64,000 bases of DNA from Rebecca billardiae RCC1528 (taxonomy: Eukaryota > Haptophyta): the NCBI GenBank assembly GCA_965240325.2, contig OZ251229.1:1240001-1304000 (forward strand). Reading direction: 5' to 3'. The position numbers and the translations under genes are program-made. The notes below the pieces were generated by a model, which was given only the letters and a program-made list of their open reading frames with translations, searched no databases and was not told the origin of the DNA. Shown here one piece after another: positions 11,217 through 21,729 of the stretch (positions are counted from its first letter, which is position 1; every line of letters begins with the position of its first letter).

Positions 11217-11990
11217 ATGATGATGCCGGCGTTCATCTTCGTGGTCGCCATGTACTGCTACGTGCTGGGCGAGCTGTGGACCGCTCCGTATGAGGCGCTC
11301 GGGCGCGGACTCGTCGAGTGGTGGATCATGACGCACATCTACGTGCTCAACCGCTTCACCTTCTCCATCCTCGCCAACCTCAACATTCTCGCGGGCGCGC
11401 GCTACTCGGTGTCCATCCTGCTCGGCTCGGCCGTGTGCATGCCGGCGTCGCTCGGCTCGACGAGCATGTGCTTCCTCTTCGCAGCGATCATGGTCTTCAA
11501 CGTCGTGTTCGTGCTCACGATGGACCCGGATCACCACCTTCCAGACGGCGAGATCTACTCGGCAGGGGGCGAGGGCGTGAGCGCCAAGGTCAAGAAGCAC
11601 TTTGTGCGCCCTGAGGGCGTGGTGCGCACTGGGACGCTGCGCACGCTCGAGAAGACGATGAAGCTGACGGGCAGGGACGTCGCCAACCACGTCTTTCACA
11701 GGCTCGATGTCGACCATGGCGGCACGATCGACATCCGCGAGATCGGCGCGCTGCTCACTGCATGGGGTCTGCCGTCTTACGTCGCCGAGGAGGTGATGCG
11801 CGAGCGCGACGTGAACCAGGACGGCCGCATCAACGAGGAAGAGTTCTTCGCCAACTTCCGCGACGTCTGGGAGTTTGCGGCGTCCATCGCTCTCCAGGAT
11901 GCCTCTGGCGTTCACGGGACCAGCGGGCCGAAGAGGGGGAGGCTGGTCTCGATCGACACCGCGGGGAAGCTTCACGTCGGCATGGCGTAG
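11217..11990 (+). CDS. Membrane protein with two C-terminal EF-hands
   Basis: A 257-residue protein starts at the ATG at 11217. The N-terminal half is hydrophobic with two or three membrane helices ([56 protein letters not shown]). The C-terminal half carries two calcium-binding EF-hand loops, DVDHGGTIDIREI and DVNQDGRINEEEF, with acidic residues at positions 1, 3 and 12. It may be a calcium-responsive membrane protein; no named family is recognised. The frame is open upstream to 10806 because the gene is fused at about 11175 to a duplicated sulfotransferase fragment, so its true 5' exon was probably lost or replaced. A broken copy lies at 7273-7902. Confidence 0.7.
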   Translation: MMMPAFIFVVAMYCYVLGELWTAPYEALGRGLVEWWIMTHIYVLNRFTFSILANLNILAGARYSVSILLGSAVCMPASLGSTSMCFLFAAIMVFNVVFVLTMDPDHHLPDGEIYSAGGEGVSAKVKKHFVRPEGVVRTGTLRTLEKTMKLTGRDVANHVFHRLDVDHGGTIDIREIGALLTAWGLPSYVAEEVMRERDVNQDGRINEEEFFANFRDVWEFAASIALQDASGVHGTSGPKRGRLVSIDTAGKLHVGMA

Positions 11991-12239
11991 CCATCCAGCA
12001 GCACGGCTGCCGTCGGCCCGGTCGGACTGACGACGGCTGCGCGGCCTGTCTGTACCGTGGCCGTGCCAGTGAGTGTACGTACCTCATTCCCAAGCATAAG
12101 CTGCAGATTGAATCACATATCTGCGCGCCGCGCGAGGGCACCTGTCCTTCAGCACTGGCTGCTACATCAATGACAGACAATGTGACTGATGCGTAGTCGT
12201 TTGATTTATTAAGAAGTTTGATTACTTCCGAAGAGTTAT

Positions 12240-12345
12240 GGCGCACGGCCCCCCCGAAAGGTCTGAGCGTGAGGCGGGCTCACCGTGAGCGAAAGCCGGG
12301 GGGGGCGGCGCACGTGCTCCGCAAAATCAAAAAAGATAATGGCGT
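12240..12345 (-). repeat. Dispersed repeat family Z, inverted partial copy
   Basis: The reverse complement of this stretch matches the C-run/G-run half of the repeats at 2750-2980 and 5095-5330, including the gattttgcggagcacgtgcg core. A short insertion (ggcgggctcacc) separates the two homopolymer halves. Confidence 0.65.
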
Positions 12346-12477
12346 GCGTGATGCTGGTGGGGATTTTGTACTTGTAGCAGGGGGAGCCGGAGAGCTGCTA
12401 GTGAATGGCATTCAACCCCCTTGATTGATGACGCTGCTTGATTGCGTTCGTACTATCCGATTCCCCTGCTCGTATTA

Positions 12478-12665
12478 ATGGCCCGCGGTGCAGGGCGGAG
12501 CGCGCAGCGTGGAGCCCGCACCAGCGGGCCCGAACCACGTTTCAAAAAGATCTTTGATCAAGAAAAAGGGACGCGGGGGCCGATTTTTAGGGCTGGCGGA
12601 GACCGAGTTTCGAATTTTGAGACCCTCTCTACAGATGCATCACGGAGAAAAAAACCGCGCCCACG
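12478..12665. repeat. Inverted copy of block 6990-7172
   Basis: From atggcccgcggtgcagggcg through tttcaaaaagatctttgatc to gaccctctctacag, the reverse complement matches 6990-7172. The next ~200 bp (to about 12900) contain ggggttc-rich short motifs and no gene that I can support. Confidence 0.75.
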
Positions 12666-12889
12666 ACATTCCCCTAATCAATCGTGGACCCGGTACCGGG
12701 GACAAGAAGGGGTTCGGCGGAGGGGGCAGCGTTCCTATTGTCGGGGACAATCTCAGACTGGGGGTTCGATCTCGACGAGGGGGTTCAACCCGGTCGGGGT
12801 TCGAGGGGTTCAAAGTCCGGAAGAGTCCGAATAACCAGGTGGCGTAGTGATTTTGAATCGACGACTGCGGTTTGGAGTTTGAATTCAGC

Positions 12890-13500
12890 CGAGAACAGAG
12901 CGCCCGCGACGGCCCCACCCCTCGGTCGGCGACCTCCGCACGCGCGCGCGGCGCCCCCAACCGCCGCCGGCGCTCGCCCTCGCCTGCCTCCGCCCGTCGG
13001 TGCGGCACGCCGCCAAGCTGAGCACGCCGCGCCCTCCGATACACGTCATGCGGGCCTGCCCTTCTTCCTGCCCTTCTCCTGCTCTTCCTGCTGGCACGCC
13101 GACGGTTCCGACGGCGACGCGTGTCCAGCACAACCGCACGCGGCAGTGCTCGGCGCGCACATCCCAAGGCGCGTCGACCGCTTCTTTCTGCATGGCAGTC
13201 TACTTGCCATCTGCATCATCCTCGCCTCGGCTGAGCGCGCCCCGCCGACGGGCGGCGCCGTGGCTCGGCGCGCCGCGCCGCGCCGCGCCGCGCCGCGCCG
13301 CGCCGCGCCGAGCAGCTCGGCTTGCCGCCGGGCGGCGGTGCCGGGCTCGGCGGAGAGCGGGCGTCGGCGGAGATCGGTGTGCACGACCTGAAGTGCATCG
13401 GCTCGTTCTTTCTGCGCGGCCGCGCAGCCACTACCGTCATCGGACTCGACTTGGTCAAGCGCGCCGCGCGCGCGCAAGCGGCTTTGCGTCTGTGATCGCA
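12890..13500 (+). other. GC-rich unassigned stretch with coding-like fragments
   Basis: Coding-like pieces appear in the plus frames, such as HIPRRVDRFFLHGSLLAICI near 13165 and VHDLKCIGSFFLRGRAATTV near 13378. They are interrupted by a run of GCGCC repeats (about 13262-13312). No start, stop or family can be assigned. It may be the edge of a decayed gene running into the satellite array. Confidence 0.3.
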
Positions 13501-13699
13501 CGCGCAGCACTACCGCTGTGGCAGACTCGGCGGCGTCGGAGGCGATCGATCGGCGTGCTCCGCCGGCGGTGCATCGCCCGCATCTTTCGGCGCCCCGCTC
13601 CTCTCGGCGCGGCGCAGTACTCGCCCCCGGCTGCCGACTCGGCCCAGCACGCCGCGCGCACGGCCGGCGCCGCACCGCGGCGCGCCGTGCCGCGCGGCC

Positions 13700-14860
13700 A
13701 AGCTTGCGCGCCGCATGGCTACGGTGACGGACTCAGCGGCGAGCGGGCTTCTACGGCGGTGGCGACGATCGGCGTGCCTGGCTAGCCGGATGTCGTCCGC
13801 CTCTCTCGGCGCGGCCGGCGCGGCGCAGTGCTCGGCGCCGACCTCCGACTCGGCGCGGCGCGCGGCCGCGGCCGTGCAGCGCGCCTCGACGTGCGCGGCC
13901 GCGCGGCCGAGGTCGCACGCCGCACGGCGGCCGTGACGGCCTCGTTCGAGAGCGGGCGTCGACCGCGTGGGCGGAGCTCGGTGCGCACGAGCTGAGCCTC
14001 CCGACCACGTCGCGCTGCGTGGCGCCGTGCTCGGCACCGGCACCGGACTCGGCGCGGCGCGCGCGGCCGGCGGCGCGCTGCCGGCCACGCGCTGCGCGCC
14101 TCAGCGGCGCGCCGTGCTGTGCGGCCGAGCGCGCGCGCCGCACGGCTACGGTGACGACGGGCTCGGCGGTGGGCGGGCATCGGCGGCGTTGGCGGAGCTC
14201 GGCGCGCACGAACGGAGGCGCATCGACCACGTCGCGCTGCGTGGCGCCTTGCTCGACACCGGCCTCGGACTCGGCGCGGCGCGCGCGGCCGGCGGCGCGC
14301 CGCGCGCCTCAGCGCCGCGCGCCGCGCCGTGCTGTGCGGCGGAGCGCGCGCGCCGCACGGCTACGGTGACGACGGGCTCGGCGGAGAGCGGGCGGCGGCG
14401 GCGTTGGCGGAGCTCGGTGCGCACGAACGGAGGCACATCGACCACGTCGCGCTGCGTGACGCCGCGCTCGACACCGGCCTCGGACTCGGCGCGGCGCGCG
14501 CGGCCGGCGGCGCGCCGCGCGCCTCAGCGCCGCGCGGCGCGCCGTGCTGTGCAGCCGAGCGCGCGCGCCGCACGGCTACGGTGACGACGGGCTCGGCGGA
14601 GAGCGCGTGTCGGCGGCGTTGGCGGAGCTCGGCGCGCACGAACGGAGGCGCATCGACCACGTCGCGCTGCGTGACGCCGCGCTCGGCACCGTCCTCGGAC
14701 TCGGCGCGGCGCGCGCGGCCGGCGGCGCGCCGCGCGCCTCAGCGCCGCGCGGCGCGCCGTGCTGTGCAGCCGAGCGCGCGCGCCGCACGGCTACGGTGAC
14801 GACGGGCTCGGCGGAGAGCGGGCTGCGGCGGCGTGGGCAGAGCTCGGCGCGCGTGAACTG
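13700..14860. repeat. 215-bp tandem satellite array
   Basis: The motif cacggctacggtgacgacgg recurs at 14141, 14356, 14571 and 14786, an exact 215-bp period. More diverged units precede it from about 13700. Within units the sequence is almost pure GC, with the core ctcggcgcgcacgaacggag then gcgcatcgaccacgtcgcgc. The period is not a multiple of three, so any long open frame across it changes its peptide from unit to unit and is not expected to be a gene. Confidence 0.9.
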
Positions 14861-15219
14861 AGGTGCATCGATCCGCTCTCCCCGTGCCACCACGCTTCCC
14901 GAACGCAGGTGCGCGCGAGAGCACCACCCTGCCGTGCCGTGTGTGCGCGCCGTGTGCACCGCGTGTTTGTGTCCTGTGCTGCCGTGCAGGTGGGCGCAGG
15001 CAGGTGCTCTCCATCTACATGGCGCAGGGGCGCAAGTGGCAGTCGTGCAGCACGCCCTCTCTACCTGCAGACGCTGCAACCTACTCGGCGCGCAACGACG
15101 ATCCTGCCCATACGTACTCCAGACTTGAGCATGGTGCGAGCACGCTCGCGCAGCGCAGCGCACCAACCATCCGCCGCGTTTGCGCGGCAGCATGCGCACT
15201 GTCTTCTCTCTGACATGTG

Positions 15220-15592
15220 CCCTCCTTCCCTCTCCTCTCCCTCTCCCCTCCCTCTCCCTTCCCTCCCTTCCCTCCCTCTCCCCTCCCTCTCCCCTCCCTC
15301 TCCCCTCCCTCTCCCCTCCTCTCCCCTCCCTCTCCCCTCCCTCTCCCCTCCTCTCCCCTCCCTCTCCCCTCCCTCTCCCTCTCCCCTCCCTCTCCCCTCC
15401 CTCTCCCTCTCCCCTCCCTCTCCCCTCCCTCTCCCCTCCTCTCCCCTCCCTCTCCCCTCCCTCTCCCCTCCTCTCCCCTCTCCCCTCCTCTCCCCTCCCT
15501 CTCCCTCCCTCTCCCCTCCTCTCTCCTCCTTCTCCCCTCCTCCTCCTCCTTCTCCCCCCTCTCTCCCCCTTCTCTCCCCCTTCTCCCCCTCT
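15220..15592. repeat. Polypyrimidine CCCTCTCC minisatellite
   Basis: About 370 bp of C and T only on the plus strand, made of CCCTCTCC and CCTCTCC units. Such strand-asymmetric tracts can form triplex DNA and are prone to slippage. No gene is associated with it. Confidence 0.95.
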
Positions 15593-15773
15593 GACGCCAT
15601 CCTTATCCCCGCAAATTAGCCTAAACCCAAAATATTTGCCGTGGACGGCCGGGCGTGAGAGTTCACTTCTGTGTGAAGTAGGACGGTTACAAGTCCAATA
15701 CAAGCGTCAGCTTCTTTGAGGCTATTTTTGCACGTCCTTACGGGATCAGCGAAGTAACCAACCGATATATATT

Positions 15774-15945
15774 GGCTTCGTCGGGGTCGTATTCACTACT
15801 GGAGAACATTTGCACCGCGCTTCGTATTCATATGTATGGTTCACGCAGGCATAAAATCGCTTCGTCGGGGTCGTATCCACTCAGATACTGGAGAACATTA
15901 TCATTTGCACCGCTTCGTTTTCATACGTTGTAATGTATATGGTTC
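15774..15945 (+). repeat. Two direct ~75-bp repeats
   Basis: The sequence cttcgtcggggtcgtattca then ctactggagaacatttgcac and cgcgcttcgtattcata is found at 15774-15843. It returns with small insertions at 15859-15940. The region 15600-16080 is AT-richer and otherwise shows nothing. Confidence 0.6.
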
Positions 15946-16085
15946 GTGGACTGCTACGGGGTCGAGCAGAATATCATCGATATTCATCAGGCGCACGTGT
16001 GCGTATTCATCATCAGCCTTCGGGAATTGGGAGTAGCTATTGGCCTTTTGCCCTCTGGCGAGCCAGTTGTGCGCACTTTGTCAGA

Positions 16086-16650
16086 GCGTTGCGCCAGCTG
16101 GACAAACGCGAGGACGCTAGCTTTCGTAGATCACGAAGCTACGGAGGGCCTCTGACGAGAGTCGCCTTCGGATCGGGGCCCTCTCCCGCTGTGCCGCATC
16201 GGCGCACGCTCGGTGGGCTACGTTTGCGCACGCCGTGCAGCTCGCGGTGCGTGCGCGTCGGCTAGCTGGCACACTGCTCCTGACGCACAAGTCGAATGAC
16301 CGCAGCTGGGATGCCCTTTCGCGCGGCAAGGACGCGTGCGAGGCCGGTCGCTGCGGCCGAGCGGCGTGACCGTGCCGCCTGCACGCTGGGCGCCCATGGA
16401 CGTGGCTTCGCCGCGCGCGCGGAGGCTGGCGAGCGTCGCGACCGAGTTCCACGACGCGTGCGACGCGCCATCTGCCCGCTTCCGTGCCTCCGACGCACGT
16501 TTTATGCGGGCAACGGCCATCGCCCGCCCATGCGGCGGCGAAGCCGCCATCCGCCGCGCTTTGCCGTTGGACAGAGCGCAGAACATTTCGTTTTGAAAAG
16601 CGCAGATCTGAAAAGACCGGAGGGCGTTTGTCCAGCTGGCGCAACGCCCC
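16086..16650. mobile_element. Candidate TIR element of about 560 bp
   Basis: Inverted 21-bp ends, gttgcgccagctggacaaac then g, lie at 16088-16108, and their reverse complement lies at 16630-16650. The same sequence with the fuller form caggggcgttgcgccagctg appears once at about 38762-38786, so it is a dispersed end. No clear target duplication was found, and the interior has no transposase. A remnant or a solo hairpin pair is possible. Confidence 0.4.
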
Positions 16651-16703
16651 TGTGAGCAGGCCTTGAGCAGGCTCGAGCGAGGCCACTGCTTTTTTGCGCT
16701 CAC

Positions 16704-17640
16704 GTGGACATGATGCCGAGCACGTCAGCTGGCGACGCCGACGAGGACCGCGCTCGCCGCGTATTGAACGTGCTGCTCGAATCCGGGGCAGTGAAGAAGG
16801 TGGCTAAGAGCACGCTCCAGAGCATCGCTGCTGCCATCTCAGTCGTGAGGCACAAGCAGGCAAGGACGTGCCCTCTGCGGCGGTGAAGTACAACGTGCCC
16901 AAATGGTCGATCTACAACTTCGTTCGCAAGGTCCGCACCGTGCTGGAGGACGAAGGCGCAATCGGCAGGGGGAGCGCGACGCGACTGATCACCGACTTCA
17001 CCACGCGCCCCGCAGGCCAGCTCCCTCCCTCCTCCTCACCCGGCCCAACAGCTGGCAGCCGCTTTGCGGCCCTCGCCGCGCTCGACGGGGAAATGCCCGC
17101 TGCAGAGAAAGCACAGCCGCAGCGGGGGCGCCCGGCCGGCTCGCTCAGCCTGCTGGGCACGCTCAACCTAGGCGTCACGTGCTACCTCGGCTCGCTGCTG
17201 GCGGCGCTGCTCGCGTGCCCTTCCATCGTCTCGCTCGCCACATCTGCCGCGGCTGAGCAGTCCACCAACCCCATCGTGTCCCGAGCATGCGCTCGCTGGC
17301 GCTCGCGCATGTCAACTGCGAGTGGCCCAGCGAGGTGGGGCCGACGCGTAGCTTGCTCGAGCCGCTCCACGACGCGATCGCGGAGGTCTGTCGGTGGACA
17401 ACGGCGTTTGGGCAGCAGCAGCAGGACGCGTGCGAGGTGCTGTACAAAATCATGGAGGCCCTGGCCCTGGGCCTGGCTGGCTGCGACGAGGCGTGCTCAT
17501 ACCTAAGATACCTTGGCTTGCTCGAGTGCCTCGGTCAGCTGGCGAGCGAGCAGCCCTCGCAGCAGCAGCGCGTGCCGACGCCGACGATCTCGCAGCAGCA
17601 GCGCGTGCCGACGATCTCAGTCGGCCATGACTTCGACTGT
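16704..17640 (+). pseudogene. Truncated HTH plus ubiquitin-specific-protease-like remnant
   Basis: The N-terminal part contains a putative helix-turn-helix (PSAAVKYNVPKWSIYNFVRK). It is followed by the Cys box of C19 deubiquitinases, NLGVTCYLGSLLAALL, where Cys is the nucleophile and the Asn five residues before it is the oxyanion-hole residue. The QQD box follows as FGQQQQDACEVLYKIMEAL. The frame changes at about 16860 and 17285, which could be introns but more likely are frameshifts. The catalytic His box is missing because a dispersed repeat (17630-17855) interrupts the 3' end. An HTH upstream of a protease suggests a mobile-element gene, but a host USP remnant is equally possible. Confidence 0.5.
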
Positions 17641-17855
17641 ACACAATCGGCGCCTCGCCGGCGGCTGCGATGGGCCCGCCCGGCCGCGCGGCGGGCGGCG
17701 GCGCGCCGCTGGAGTCTACTCGCTGCCGGGCTCGCGGCCGGGCGGGCCCACTCTCGATCGCGACGGAGGGTGCGACGGAGGGTGCACCGCCACCGCGGGC
17801 CCCGAACTACGTTCGTTCTACGGAAAAGGACCGCGGAACGCGGTCATCTCTTTTT
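17630..17855. repeat. Inverted copy of block 5611-5822
   Basis: This is the reverse complement of 5611-5822 with indels; it ends ggaccgcggaacgcggtcat. It contains a short additional segment (cgctgccgggctcgcggccg) not present at the other locus. Confidence 0.75.
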
Positions 17856-18199
17856 GCAGGCATAGATACTAATAGGACAATTCGTCCCTCGCTGAATAGC
17901 ACAAATGGCCTTGGCCTTCTTGGCCCAATGCGGGTGGGATTCGACATCTCTATCTGCGAGGATTAAGAGCTCTCTGATCGGATGAAAGAAGTGTGGTGAG
18001 TGTGTCCTAGACAGCCTGAGCGGTAAAGGTCAATAATTGCAGTTCTGATTCAAGATTCCGCTCAGCCCTTATTGCAAACTGATTCAAAGCCAATGCGGGT
18101 GTGATCGACGCGTTGTGATGCTCTATCTGGACTCGATGATCGGCGAACAGTCACGATCCAACTGCCGCCGGCAAGTCGGCGCGAGTAAACGTCAGGGCT

Positions 18200-18645
18200 C
18201 CAAGACGGTACACCGGACACCGGTAAATACCGTACCGGTGCGTACCGGTGCGTACCGGTACGCACCGCCACAAACTGCCGCGCACCGGTGAGAGTCCGGG
18301 AGGGGTCGTGTGCGCCCGGACCACAGCACCCGCGAGTACGGACTACTCGCGGAGCTGTCACTTGTCAGTGTCCGAGGTCGGAGTACTGAGACTGAGTAGT
18401 CACTGCTGGCACTCTCAGGCCGTGCCCCGACTCAGGGAAGGCGAATACAGCCGGCCGATTTCGTCCTGAATAATTGGGCTATTTATATCAGTAAATAGGC
18501 CCAAAAATTTTCTTCGCCTCGGGCCGGCGGGGCCCCGGGGGGGACACCCCCCCGGACCCCCCCGCGGTGCGCGCACCGGTGTACCGGTACACCGGCGCCT
18601 GCGGCGCCGGTGCACCGGTACGCGTACCGAGCACCGGATCTTTGA
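18200..18645. repeat. Clusters of the palindromic motif GTACCGGTGC/CACCGGTAC
   Basis: Two clusters, 18205-18290 and 18565-18640, are built from overlapping accggtac, accggtgc and gtaccggt motifs, many of them self-complementary. Between them is an unremarkable sequence with C and G runs (18515-18565). No gene is recognised in 17880-18660. Confidence 0.55.
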
Positions 18646-19296
18646 GCCCTGGTAAACGTAGTTAGTGTGTGGCTGGTGCGATCGCGTGGGGCGCGCGGCG
18701 GCGTGTGTAGCGGCCAGGCGGAGGCGTCGGGGGCGGCGGCTGAAGGGAGCGAGGGCGGTGGTGGCGGCACGGACGAGGGAGGCGCGCCGAACGGCATGTC
18801 CGTCCTCACCCTCGCCAGCGGCGGCCGCCCGCGCGTCACCGCCGCCGGCTCTCAGCCGATGCCGCCGCCCGCGAGTGCCGCCAACGGCGCGCGGCGGGCG
18901 CGTCACGGCAGGCGGCGGGGGCGGCGACTGCAGGGAGCGAGGGCGATGGTGGCGGCGCAGTCGAGGGAGGTGCGCCATCCGGACAGCGCGGCGGCGCGGC
19001 GCGCGGCCGAGCGCGGGAGCCTGGGCGGCGGCGGGCCGGCACGGCGGGGCATGTGCTGCCCGAGAGGCTGGCGCCGACTCGCCCAGCGCCGCCGCGCACA
19101 CCGCCGCCGACCTCGCGCGCACGACCTCCGTCAACTCCTTCGTCAGCGGCGGAGAGCGCGTCGCCTCGCCGCCCACGCTGCCGCCCAGCCGGTTCGTCAT
19201 CCGAGCGCTCGCCGGGCGCCCGCGGCGTGCGCCGGGCCGCGGTCGCCGCCTACTAAGTGGTGGGACCGCCGCTGGAGGGCGGGGCGGGCGGAGGAG

Positions 19297-19682
19297 ATGG
19301 CGGTGGCGAAGGAGGACGCGGTGGTAGACGTGGACGTCACGCAGTCCGGGCTGCACTGGCTCATCCACCTCCTCTCTGCACTCGACCCGCCGCCGTCACC
19401 GACGGCGCAGCAGCTGGCGGCGGCGCGACGGATGGTGGCGGGCGCGGCCGCGGCCGAGGCGGGCGCGCGCCGCGCGCGCCGCTGCGGCGGCGTGGAGCGG
19501 CGGGAGCTGAGCGGCGCGCTGCTGCACACGCAGTCACGCTGCGCACGTGCTGCAGACGCTGTACGAGCGCGCCACCGCCGACGCCGTCGCGCCGCCGCTG
19601 CCCCCGCCGGCACCGGCACCGTCCGACCGTCCGACCGTGTCGTCACAAGCCGCGGCTGCTACTCACATTCACAAGCTCACTA
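19297..19682 (+). CDS. Hypothetical protein fragment
   Basis: From the ATG at 19297 a frame reads AVAKEDAVVDVDVTQSGLHW followed by LIHLLSALDPPPSPTAQQLA, which looks like ordinary protein with GC-ending codons. It becomes Arg-rich and ends at 19682. Upstream, 18660-19290 is GC-rich with an internal imperfect duplication (about 18722-18800 and 18907-18980) and no convincing gene. The family is unknown. It may be an exon of a longer gene or a remnant. Confidence 0.3.
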
Positions 19683-20130
19683 GCTGCGTGATGGTGACTA
19701 GCCACTAGGGCCGTGCGCCCTCAACTTCGTTGTTCACTACCCGAAGATCGGCGTAGCCGATCATATTATAGTACTGACTTAAATATATAACTAAATAAAC
19801 CGCGCGAGTACTACTAACGTAGTCGCATGAACAGGTGCTGACTGCTGGTCGCTCGGATCGGCGTCCCGCAAGGCCGAGGTCCCGCGGATCTGTGATCGGA
19901 CGCCTACAGGCTTCGCGACACTGAGTCGTGCCAGTCGTAAGTAGCTCGCTCCGATTATGAGCCGGAGACTATAATTATGACTCTGCCACTGCAGTCAGTC
20001 AGAGCATTAATACGGATGAGAGTAACTACCGTAGCTCAGTGTCACCGCCTCCTCACTTCCGCAGACGGCTGATTGAGTGAGACCGGACGGATCCGGACGA
20101 CTACAGCCGCATCGATCAGCATCGGCGGAA

Positions 20131-21567
20131 TTAATCATCGTCGGAGGATGACATCAGATCGGATGCCATCACCGTCCAATGGTCAGACGACTCCTCGTCG
20201 TCGGTGTCTGTGCCATCACCCACACCGTCTGGCGGCATTCGGCAATCCGCCCCGTTGCCTCTCTCGAGTCTCCCGACCAGCGGCGGCGGCAGGGGCAGCT
20301 GCGTGGCGGCATCCGAGACCGTGGCAACGCTGCTGGTGTGCTTGTGCTGTCGCTTCGCTGCACGCGTGCCCTGGTCGCCCGTGCCATGCTCCAGCCTGCG
20401 CTTGGGGAGGGCGAGCCGAGTGTTAACCATGCCGGCCAGCTTGTGCGCAGCGCACCGGCTGGCGCGCGCGTCGCCCGGCATGCCGAACAAAGGCTGCTTG
20501 GTGCAGTCCACGTGATCACACTTGCGGTGCTTCAGGCCGACCATGCCGGCCAGCTTGTGCGTAGCGCACCGGCTGGGGCGCGCGTCGCCCGGCATGCCGA
20601 GCGAAGGATGTGTGGTGCAGCCCGCGTGACCACACTTGCGGTTCTTTTTTAGGCCGACCATGCCGGCCAGCTTGTGCGCAGCGCACCGGCTGGCGCGCGC
20701 GTCGCCCGGCATGCCGAACAAAGACTGCTTGGTGCAGTCCACGTGATCACACTTGCGGTGCTTCAGGCCGACCATGCCGGCCAGCTTGTGCGTAGCGCAC
20801 CGGCTGGCGCGCGCGTCGCCCGGCATGCCGAAGGAAGGCTGCTTGGTGCAGCCCGCGTGATCACACTTGCGGCTACTCACGTCGACCATGCCGGCCAGCT
20901 TGTGCGCAGCGCACCGGCTGGCGCGCGCGTCGCCCGGAATGCCGAAGTTCGGATACTTGGTGCAGCCCGCGTGATCACACTTGGTGCGCCTCACCACGTT
21001 GACCATGCCGGACAGCTTGTGCGTAGCGCACCGGCTGGCGCGCGCGTCGCCCGGCATGCGGAACGACGGCATCTTGGTGCAGTTGGTGTGATCACACCTG
21101 TGGGTCACCACATTCACCATGCCGGCCAGCTTGTGCGCAGCGCACCGGCTGGCGCGCGCGTCGCCCGGCATGCCGAGCGAAGGCTGCTTGGTGCAGCCCA
21201 CGTGATCGCACTTGCGGCTCTTCAGGTCGACCATGCCGACCAGCTTGTGCGCAGCGCACCGGCTGGCGCGTGCGTCGCCCGGCATGCGGAACGACGGCAT
21301 CTTGGTGCAGCTGGTGTGATCACACTTGCGGCTCCTCACGTCGACCATGCCGGCCAGCTTGTGCGTAGCGCACCGGCTGGCGCGCGCGTCGCCCGGCATG
21401 CCGAAGGAAGGCCGCGTGGTGCAGCTGGTGTGATCACACTTGGGGCTCCTCACGTCGACCATGCCGGCCAGCTTGTGCGCAGCGCACCGGCTGGCGCGCG
21501 CGTCGCCCGGCAGCGTAACCCTGGCGGGCGCGCGTGGAGACGAGCTGTAGAGGGCTTGCCACTGCAC
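20131..21567 (-). CDS. EsV-1-7 cysteine-repeat protein, copy 2
   Basis: Nine complete 38-residue modules plus one partial, each C-x4-C-x16-C-x2-H-x12, as in CDHAGC, then GMPGDARAS, then RCATHKLAGMV. These are followed by a basic segment (LPKRRLEHG, AAKRQHKH), a Pro/Leu stretch, and an acidic Ser/Asp tail ending SSSDDD. The spacing matches the EsV-1-7 domain of brown-algal IMM-type and phaeoviral proteins. The frame is open at the 5' end from a GTG at 21567 without an in-frame ATG until 21462, inside the first module. So either an upstream coding exon exists or translation starts within the array. Module-to-module identity is high, which favours unequal exchange. It lies divergent to the sulfotransferase remnant and is probably nuclear, judged only from the basic segment. 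Confidence 0.8.
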   Translation of the reverse strand: MQWQALYSSSPRAPARVTLPGDARASRCAAHKLAGMVDVRSPKCDHTSCTTRPSFGMPGDARASRCATHKLAGMVDVRSRKCDHTSCTKMPSFRMPGDARASRCAAHKLVGMVDLKSRKCDHVGCTKQPSLGMPGDARASRCAAHKLAGMVNVVTHRCDHTNCTKMPSFRMPGDARASRCATHKLSGMVNVVRRTKCDHAGCTKYPNFGIPGDARASRCAAHKLAGMVDVSSRKCDHAGCTKQPSFGMPGDARASRCATHKLAGMVGLKHRKCDHVDCTKQSLFGMPGDARASRCAAHKLAGMVGLKKNRKCGHAGCTTHPSLGMPGDARPSRCATHKLAGMVGLKHRKCDHVDCTKQPLFGMPGDARASRCAAHKLAGMVNTRLALPKRRLEHGTGDQGTRAAKRQHKHTSSVATVSDAATQLPLPPPLVGRLERGNGADCRMPPDGVGDGTDTDDEESSDHWTVMASDLMSSSDDD

Positions 21568-21729
21568 ACGTGCACGCGTCCGCCCGACCGCGATCCAGAT
21601 TCGGGGTCATCAGCCGCCAGGCCAGGGGTTGCTCAAGCTACTCAGCTTCGTCGGAGCGGATACGCAGCCTGCCGCGGTGTTGCCGCACAATGGCGGGCGT
21701 AATGCACCGGCGGCGGTCGCGCTGAGCGC

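Noticed and set aside
12700-12850. tRNA-like ggttcgat and ggttcaa motifs
   Set aside because: No cloverleaf with acceptor, anticodon and T-arm pairing could be laid out around them.
14019-14861. Open frames through the 215-bp satellite
   Set aside because: The period is not divisible by three, so no consistent repeated peptide is encoded, and the same peptides appear in different frames.
15180-15719. Pro/Leu/Ser open frames over 15220-15592
   Set aside because: Polypyrimidine minisatellite; the reverse strand gives equally long Glu/Gly/Arg frames.
18667-19683. Overlapping Arg/Gly/Ala frames as a single large gene
   Set aside because: Frames on both strands are equally open, composition-driven, and contain an imperfect internal duplication; only the short piece from 19297 has protein-like character.
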